From assembly GCA_964059195.1 (NCBI GenBank), contig CAXKWD010000009.1, positions 151,726,778 through 151,790,777 on the forward strand: a stretch of 64,000 bases of DNA. The letters run 5' to 3'. Shown piece by piece: positions 58,701 through 64,000 of this stretch. This DNA is from Ectobius pallidus. Taxonomy: Eukaryota; Arthropoda; Insecta; Blattodea; Ectobiidae. The position numbers and the translations under genes are program-made. The notes beneath the pieces were generated by a model. The model saw only the letters and a program-made list of their open reading frames with translations, ran no database searches and was not told where the DNA came from. Position 1 is the first letter of the stretch. Each line of letters starts with the position of its first letter.

Positions 58701-61381
58701 AGTGAGCATACAGTTCAGTATGGACTCCCCAGCCGTTCCCTGTAAGTGACGAGTATTAGTAAAGTCACACAAAAACTCAGGGAAAACACTTCTGCAAATC
58801 AAAACTTACAATCATGACGCCGCCCCCGTCGCCACATTCATGCAGGAAGTAGTTCGGCAGTCCCATCGCTTTTGCTAAACAAACAAATCACATTGTATTA
58901 TTGTAACATACGCAATGTTTCAAAAGAAATTCTAATAACATTAATTCTAGCTTCAGAGTTGACAAATCGCTAGCATTTATCCCTTGTTTGATACCTTACG
59001 TGTATACAAGATGTTAATGAACAACACTGAAATATTTTACCTGTGTATAGATTGGACATAGACAAGCAACTTTTATTAGGAGATTTTTGCTCTATGACGT
59101 AAAATGTGTATGCTACAGGGCATTAAAGTCGTTATAATTTAGTGCTCATAAATCAATAATTACGCGAAATAGGGTTAAAATGTTCATTAAATTGACTTCA
59201 TGCCTTCCTAGTGATCGATAAAAACCTGGTTCTTAATCACTCATCATCAGCTATACCATAATTTAGAGTTTTCATAATCTGCAAAATTTACTGACTAATC
59301 AAACGACTGGCCACCACTGCATTAGTTTTTTTATTCATAAATCTAGTGTTAACAACGAAGTTCCTTTGTTTTGCATTTTTTCAAATGTTAGAAGTCAGTG
59401 CCCTGGGAAATTTTATGCTGCAACAGGAAAAATTGAATCCACAGAGCAAAAATCTCATGATAAAAATTGCTTGTCTGTGTCCCCTTTATACACTGGTAGA
59501 ATATTTCGGTGTTATCCATTAACACTCTGTACAGTGACCCAGTATTCGCTTTTAAAAGTGTTCATGCTCATTTACCGTTTGTGGTAGCTCGGCCGCTGAT
59601 TGGCTGTCTTTGAGGGCCAACTAAAATGCTTTGAACTTCGGAAAATATCAAATGGATTTGTGGACTCTGGCTGATTGTATTTTTATGGAAAATACCATGT
59701 GATCTATGGGATAATGCCAGGAACAGACATGCATAGAAGTGAAAAATAGTGAATCACAAATTCTAACCTTAGAAGTTTCTTTTTATTTGTAGATGGAGGA
59801 AGAGGAAAGGAAAAAGACAGCAAATTCACCGCATAGCTAAAGCAAAACTAAAACCGTTATCAACCTTGTTTCTAAAATAGGCTAGTAGTGAGTTACGCTT
59901 AATATATATTAAGATAGGAAATTTTCCAAGACCGAAGAAAAGTATTGGTAAAAGTGAGTTTATCTTTGTTACCGTTCTGTTTGTTGTTAAAATAAGTGTG
60001 CCGATTTGCAAAGTGAAATGATCATGTTGAATGCCATGTCGCTAAAGAATGGGTGATTTCCTTGTGGATTAAACTGTGATGCTTGTTTAATAACTTGACT
60101 TCGGACTCTAGGTCACTAAAAATGCTGTTTTAGGTACCTACAATAGGCTCTAAAAATTGGAAAATACGTTCTTAAAATCGTAAAATAGTCTCTTATGAAA
60201 TTGTTAAGTTGCCAATTTTCTGAAATATCTGAATTGCAATGCCAAATATTATATTTATTGAAGTCACCATTAATCAATGATCATGATAAAACACAGATAT
60301 AGGTCTATAGTACACAGAATTATATAGACCTATTACTAGGCCCTGTATTATTACCATAACAGTGAAAACCTAATCCCTGCGAGCAGAAGCTATGCACGCT
60401 AGCATTTTCAACCCCTTGTATCCCTCAGTGATTCAGAGAACTAGGGTACGTTTTTTTTTAACTGGATGTGGGAATTGGGAGAAAAACACTACATTTTCTT
60501 TGGAATTCCAAGGAATTTTTCTACTGAAGACGAAACATTCCTTACTATTTAACCAAGTCACAAATGTGTCATGTACTGCACATTCCGAGCTAAAAATTTT
60601 GTACGAACTGAAAATAAATGCTAGAATTTATAACAAAAAGTAACATATTTTGAACTTTAAAGGAAAAACAAGGAAAAAGGCAATATTAGGCTCTAACGTA
60701 AAAATAGGCTGTTTTAGGTCCTATAAAAGTATCAGTTTTAGGCATAGTCACTAATGAAACACGCATATACAAGTTTTCGTCCATATATCACTTAAGGATT
60801 AAAATAGGTTTTTACCTAAAATCCAACAGTCTAATAATAACACTCATCAGCATTCTTGCGTTTACATGTTATGTAGAAGAGAGTTCATTGCCCCATCAAC
60901 CTTGATTATTGTAGCTAATGTAATGAGAGCTCTGAGTTATATTTGTTGTGAATGTAATGAATAAGACACATTAGCAATGGCAAGACCATTAATTTAATTA
61001 TTGCGATGATCGTGCTGCAAGCGGTTATTAACATTATGGAATTCAACTGTTTTCAGATTAAATCCTTTCCGGGTAAGGGTCATGATGACGGAGGTCCCTC
61101 TTCTTTACATATGTTGCGATTGCGTTTACAATTAATTGTTTATGTATAAAGATGCTGACACAAATTTACATAAAAAAACAATTGTTAAAAATAAGGCAGC
61201 TGTGATTGGTTTAAACTTCACATATCCTCACAGCAGATTGGTCAGTGATTCATAAGCTAATAGTGGTCTTTTGTTCATTTAAATACTGTCCCTTATTACA
61301 GTCAATGTTAATCAAGCTAATGTATTTACCGAACCAGTCCAAAACGATTTCTTCTATTTCTTCTCCCGCTGGATTCATGTG
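49645..61381 (-). CDS. aromatic-L-amino-acid-decarboxylase-like gene (group II PLP), 3' six exons; 5' end outside window
   Basis: PLP-dependent group II decarboxylase relative. Exons in transcript order: 61330-61381, 58810-58874, 58503-58739, 54212-54730, 52385-52556, 49645-49703. They give 367 aa plus stop in one frame. The first visible exon aligns to about residue 100 of DDC/AADC, so roughly 100 N-terminal residues lie past the right edge. Family landmarks: NPAGEEIEEIVLDWF, EAHSSMEKA (stacking His), FFVVGNLGTTS, WFHVDAALAG (PLP Asp), NAYKGLLAHLD (Schiff-base Lys), HRFRALKLWYV, and the C-terminal domain LGLVAFRVK. Oddities: canonical His-Lys-Trp is Tyr-Lys-Gly, and the mobile-loop PLYLKH is APFIKY, so the catalytic Tyr position is Phe. 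Substrate and product are not predictable. It could be an aldehyde-synthase-type paralogue. All introns are GT-AG and no stop or frameshift was seen. Confidence 0.9.
49859..49901 (-). ncRNA. hammerhead-ribozyme-like motif, variant core
   Basis: Stem I AGTAG/CTACT, core CCGAGGA, extra T, stem II GGGAGA/TCTCCC, GAAA, mini stem III ACATGT, then C. Sense to the decarboxylase-like gene. Confidence 0.55.
49958..50000 (+). ncRNA. hammerhead-ribozyme-like motif, variant core
   Basis: Exact plus-strand mirror of 49859-49901. Confidence 0.55.
50416..51033. mobile_element. MITE family D, copy 1
   Basis: Terminal inverted repeats of about 90 bp starting CAGGGTGTTAATGAATAAC, TA flanks. Inserted inside an AATATGACC-type repeat (50310-50410 and 51045-51290). 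Confidence 0.85.
52385..52556 (-). CDS. decarboxylase-like gene, C-terminal domain exon
   Basis: LGLVAFRVKCDDDNKLTEKL, then the EIHLTPTRVKGKFIIRL pattern of the AADC small domain, ending DTTEDDI plus one base. Acceptor GTACAG, donor GTAAGG. Confidence 0.9.
52615..52905 (-). repeat. tRNA-derived SINE, family C, copy 2
   Basis: Same head and body order as 25983-26320 (GGGATCAAATCC B box on minus; TTACACTTATTTTCCAAGAG tail on plus). Just upstream of a decarboxylase exon. Confidence 0.75.
54212..54730 (-). CDS. decarboxylase-like gene, main PLP-binding exon
   Basis: 173 codons: LVPFFVVGNLGTTS, WFHVDAALAG, VNVNAYKGLLAHLDSG, HRFRALKLWYVMRSYG. Lys of AYKG is the predicted PLP anchor and Asp of HVDAA binds the pyridine N. 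The acceptor TTGTAG and donor GTAAGT are both consensus. Confidence 0.94.
54763..54896 (+). repeat. SINE family B, copy 2 (truncated)
   Basis: GGCACTATGGCCCTGGGG, CTCAGCCTCTAACA and GGAAGCCTCAATCTCC as in 10602-10850. Ends 33 bp from a decarboxylase exon. Confidence 0.7.
54900..56040. other. intron sequence without recognised element
   Basis: Part of the decarboxylase-like gene's long intron (54731-58502). AT-rich, no coding or repeat signal identified. Confidence 0.4.
56046..56880 (+). repeat. dispersed repeat with CCCGGCGTCGCCCGGG head
   Basis: Begins AACTAGCTTAAAAGACCC, ends GTCAGTCAGGATAAAG then TTTTATATATATAGA. Same architecture as 39170-39806. Confidence 0.55.
57343..57880 (-). mobile_element. 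LINE-type C-terminal endonuclease-like fragment, open frame
   Basis: 173 codons: RHNQVAKIVHQTLA, YIPDVVLEN, ILYWDRSILTDRSI, HNRPDIVLIDK, TYLIDIGIPNTHNLEQ, VIVLPLIISSTGLVPKTL. RPD...D..IDI fits a restriction-endonuclease-like fold as in R2-class LINEs, a pattern I recall as frequent in insect repeats. A (TTA)n tract lies just right of it (57889-57915). Confidence 0.65.
57889..57915. repeat. (TTA)n microsatellite
   Basis: About nine TTA units. Confidence 0.9.
57997..58330 (-). mobile_element. mariner-like terminal fragment with transposase N-terminal debris
   Basis: Terminal GAGGGTAAGTCAATAAGTAT on plus. On minus, RYGSSVLTRQSMYEWIEQF and KNGLTSVKDSHPHP match the helix-turn-helix start of mariner transposase, with stops around it. 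Confidence 0.65.
58503..58739 (-). CDS. decarboxylase-like gene, exon with the PLP-stacking histidine
   Basis: GTAGESILNCMLTARHH, then LVTYFSKEAHSSMEKAA. The His of AHSS matches His192 of AADC, which stacks on the PLP ring. Insect aldehyde-synthase paralogues (DHPAA synthase) carry Asn here. Phase 0 at both ends. Confidence 0.92.
58810..58874 (-). CDS. decarboxylase-like gene, exon with MGLPNYFLHE
   Basis: Encodes AKAMGLPNYFLHECGDGGGVMI, matching the LGLPE.FL...GGGV segment of AADC. A 70-bp intron separates it from the next exon. Acceptor TTTTAG-like, donor GTAAGT. Confidence 0.85.
59007..59529. mobile_element. MITE family D, copy 2 (inverted relative to copy 1)
   Basis: Terminal repeats CAAGATGTTAATGAAC... 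/ ...CCATTAACACTCTG and the internal TCGATAAAAACCTGGTTCTT block match the copy at 50416-51033. Confidence 0.75.
61330..61381 (-). CDS. decarboxylase-like gene, first visible exon
   Basis: Encodes HMNPAGEEIEEIVLDWF, equivalent to the SPACTELE..DWLGK segment of AADC. Acceptor TTACAG, donor GTAAAT, leaving one base in phase with the next exon. Confidence 0.85.
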
Positions 61382-61581
61382 CTGTAATAATCAAGCAGAC
61401 AAGATGTAACAATGAAATGTACACACAACACAAATGATATCGGAATTTCTTGGCATACGATATTTTATTTAGTACAATTACAAACTTGTTAGAAAATAAT
61501 TAAGTGGAAGGAAAGGAAATAGACATTAAATCCATGTCTGGGATATTAATACAAGTAAGAATCAGCTTGAAAAATTTTTTA

Positions 61582-61652
61582 TGTCATAACCGGGATTTGA
61601 ACACGGATCTTTGGCTTAACGCGCCGATGCTCTACCATTGAGCTACCATGAC
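61582..61652 (-). tRNA. tRNA-like sequence, left arm (probable pseudogene)
   Basis: 71 nt. Acceptor GTCATGG/TTATGAC, D arm GCTC/GAGC, anticodon stem TCGGC/GCCAA (one mismatch), T loop TTCAAAT. Anticodon position GTT (Asn) but base 33 is C, not the invariant T. Confidence 0.6.
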
Positions 61653-61786
61653 AACATGCCAGTACGACATCAAATTCCTCAACTGATTCAGGACGCCATT
61701 GGATGTGTGTTCTCAACGGAGAAACCTCCCGTGGTCTGCCTTGTCTTCTGAATCAGTTGAGGAATTTGATGTCGTACTGGCATGTT

Positions 61787-61857
61787 GTCATGGTAGCTCA
61801 ATGGTAGAGCATCGGCGCGTTAAGCCGAAGATCCGTGTTCAAATCCCGGCTATGACA
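61787..61857 (+). tRNA. tRNA-like sequence, right arm (probable pseudogene)
   Basis: 71 nt. Acceptor GTCATGG/CTATGAC (7 pairs with one G-T), D arm GCTC/GAGC, anticodon stem TCGGC/GCCGA fully paired, loop GCGTTAA, T stem CCGTG/CCCGG with one mismatch, T loop TTCAAAT. C33 argues against a working Asn tRNA. Confidence 0.65.
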
Positions 61858-62014
61858 TAAAATTTTTCAAGCTGATTCTTACTTGTTAGAAAATCATATT
61901 CATAGGTTCATAGCTATAAAAGTAATATTATTTCTTTATATACGCATGTTTTTGGACTGAAATCAGTACATATCAGCACAACGGAAGGAACAGCTACATA
62001 GTTAATATAAAAGG

Positions 62015-62286
62015 TAAAGTGTTTCCTATACAGGCCATGGAGGCCAGAGGGTTCCAGGAGGTTGAGGCTCCCAGATTTTGAACATTTGGCACTTGAAGGT
62101 GGTAAGGTTGTCAGCCTTACGCACCGTCTGCCTTAACCACCAGGATTTCTCCTGGTACTCATTTCTGTTAGGGGCTGAGTCGACCCTGTTAGAGGCTGAG
62201 TCGACCCCAGGGCCATAGTGCCAGCAGAAGGATTAGGCCAATTGAAAAATCTCAACGACCTCATCAGGAATCAAACCCGTGACATA
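62015..62286 (-). repeat. SINE family B, copy 3
   Basis: Reverse complement carries GGTTTGATTCCTGATGAGG (B box) and the same body as 10602-10850. GGCTGAGTCGACCC is duplicated in tandem inside it. Confidence 0.75.
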
Positions 62287-62401
62287 GTTAGTATAGCTAT
62301 GCTTTTTCATAACTAAAGCCATTGCATCTAAAATAAGCAAAGGTATTTTTATGCTTAGGGCTCTAAAATACGAAGCCTAAACAATCTCTTTTAACTGTTT
62401 A

Positions 62402-62825
62402 TTACGCCCATATTAATTCTCACCTCAATTACGGTGTAATGCTTTGGAGGAACCATACTTGTGATAAATTTCTCATCTTATAGAAAAAAAGCTTTTAGAA
62501 TTATATGTGGAGCTTCGTCAGCAACCCATTGTAAATTACTGTTTATCAAACTTGGCATTCCGACTCTTCCAGCAATGTCTGTTCTTAATTGCCAACTTTA
62601 TCTGGATGAAGTTACTAAATGTGAAGATATCAGTGACTATGATGCACACAATAGAGGCAGTTTATGTATTCAAAAATGTAAATATGCTACAATATTTAAC
62701 AGTTATGAAAATGTTTCTTTGAATCTGTATAACAGCCTTAGACAGCCTGTCAATATAAGACAAATGTCTTACTGTGTTTTCGAGAGAACCTAAGAAATAA
62801 TCCACTATACTGCATCCAGGAATTT
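62402..62825 (+). mobile_element. LINE ORF2 C-terminal remnant
   Basis: AHINSHLNYGVMLWRN, an in-frame stop, KKAFRIICGASSATHCK, GIPTLPAMSVLNCQLYL, then RNNPLYCIQEFYS after a frame change. Jockey/CR1-type. Confidence 0.75.
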
Positions 62826-62829
62826 TATT

Positions 62830-64000
62830 CCATACATTGGGTGTGAATTTTATAATTTGTGACGTTTATATACATTTTCTTTTAATGTCCTGGCAAAAAT
62901 TATTCTATCTATCTAACCTTATTTCATATTTGTGTACACTGATATGAGAAATTCTTACAAATATGACAAGATTTTACATAATGCACTAACGAATGATTCA
63001 TTGACATGTTCAAATTAGAAATTGATCACACCGAAACCACGTTCATACTGAAAACAATGTCAGGATTTGCATTAGGTCTATTACTTGCACATAAGTGAGG
63101 AGCGTTTAAACTGAAAAATACATTAAAATGTAATGCAGATATCGGTAGCCATACATTTCAATAGAATGCACAATGTTATATCAATATCAGGTAATGTGTT
63201 TATTATTTCAACAGCTAGGTGTTTTCTAAATCATTTATTTAATGGTAAAATAATAAAAAAGTTATATTAATTAACACTGACATTGTTGTAAAGAAGCAGT
63301 GTGACTAGAAAATCGAAGCAATCGACAACTTTAATAGGTTATGTTTAGGATAGAGTGGGCCATGCAGTATTATTGTAACATTACAAAATTGATGTGTTTA
63401 TAATTATGTTGTCAAAAGAACAAATAATAATATTTATGTAAAGTACCAGCTGGATATGAAAGTAATTTTGTCTCTTATTTCTGCTGACAGAAACAGCTTG
63501 TCTTGTTTGCATTAGTTATGGATTCAAATGTTTGTGGTGGGTCTACCTCTCATTGGCTGTCCTTCAGGGCACAGGACATCGAACTTCTTATAATAGATGG
63601 AGGGTTATTACCAGGGCCTGGATTCTGATGACATGTCATCTTTTTATTGATGCTGCATAGACATTGCCATTTTAGATAAATCCTAATCATGGCCTCTAGA
63701 TTATAAAAATACATTTCTTTTAGGTCATTATTTTGTCATTTTCGTGTCATTTGCTTCCTTATTTAGTCATTTTCATGTATTTACATTATATGTATTTACT
63801 TTTTTTTTTTTTGCTAGCGGTGCTGGCTTTGAAGTGTTGTTTGTTTAATACAAGAAGGAAAAATTTGGCATTAAGTGTTGACATGTCTCAGTCGGAAATC
63901 AGAATAAAAGAAACACTAAAATTTTGTATTGTATTACTGTTGTTATTAGATTGACTTGGCACCTGGTTGGATTTGAGAGTGCAAACTACTGTTTACCCTC
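62830..64000. other. no gene or exon recognised at right edge
   Basis: The missing N-terminal exons of the decarboxylase-like gene should lie on minus here or beyond. None was found. ATTTAGTCATTTTC-type repeats are near 63730. Confidence 0.4.

Larger units (their letters stand above)
61484..61894. mobile_element. palindromic element with tRNA-like arms and 14-bp target duplication
   Basis: ACTTGTTAGAAAAT at 61484-61497 and 61881-61894. A 53-bp unpaired tail (61498-61550), arms 61551-61692 and 61751-61886, loop about 58 bp. The layout is the same as the ribozyme palindromes, but each arm carries a complete tRNA-like sequence. Confidence 0.87.

Noticed and set aside
61787..61857. Functional tRNA-Asn gene
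   Set aside because: C at position 33, a T-stem mismatch, and location as a mirrored pair inside a TSD-flanked palindrome favour a tRNA-derived mobile sequence.

Overview
The window is nuclear DNA from an insect with a large, repeat-rich genome. Two multi-exon minus-strand genes have consensus splice sites, kilobase introns packed with transposon debris, and no operon-like packing. A polyneopteran such as a cockroach or termite seems plausible from the LINE and SINE types, but species placement is only an inference.

Two protein-coding genes can be reconstructed exon by exon. (1) NOP2/NSUN1, the nucleolar rRNA cytosine-5 methyltransferase, is complete: ten exons from the ATG at 44045 down to the stop at 21833, in frame throughout, 770 codons plus stop. 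One intron uses a GC donor. (2) A divergent PLP-dependent aromatic-amino-acid-decarboxylase-like gene covers six exons from 61381 down to its stop at 49645. Its N-terminal exons lie beyond the right edge. It keeps the PLP lysine and the stacking histidine, but the lysine neighbourhood and the catalytic-loop tyrosine position differ from canonical decarboxylases. A third locus (about 13.3-15.8 kb, minus) looks like a decayed gene with splice sites still visible. One of its exons has a relative at about 2.3 kb.

Region by region: 1-9.4 kb holds a foldback element, a putative 3' gene end and LINE remnants. 9.4-10.9 kb is a hAT-type element with an 8-bp target duplication and a SINE nested in it. 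13-16 kb is the decayed gene. 19-21.4 kb is a nest of elements downstream of NOP2. 21.8-44 kb is NOP2, its introns filled with mariner, piggyBac-like, pogo/Tigger-like, hAT-like, LINE and SINE copies. 44-49 kb is LINE debris between the genes. 49.6-61.4 kb is the decarboxylase-like gene. 61.5-64 kb holds a tRNA-containing palindrome, a SINE and a LINE remnant.

The most striking signal is a set of long, near-perfect palindromes. Four have a hammerhead-ribozyme-like core in each arm, a 36-57 bp unpaired tail on one side and 12-14 bp target-site duplications. A fifth shares the ribozyme core and a sixth, older one keeps a degenerate core. This layout resembles Penelope-like elements with inverted terminal repeats. 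A further palindrome near 61.7 kb has the same layout but carries a tRNA-like sequence in each arm instead of a ribozyme. Several of these lie inside introns of the two genes, one arm always in sense orientation.
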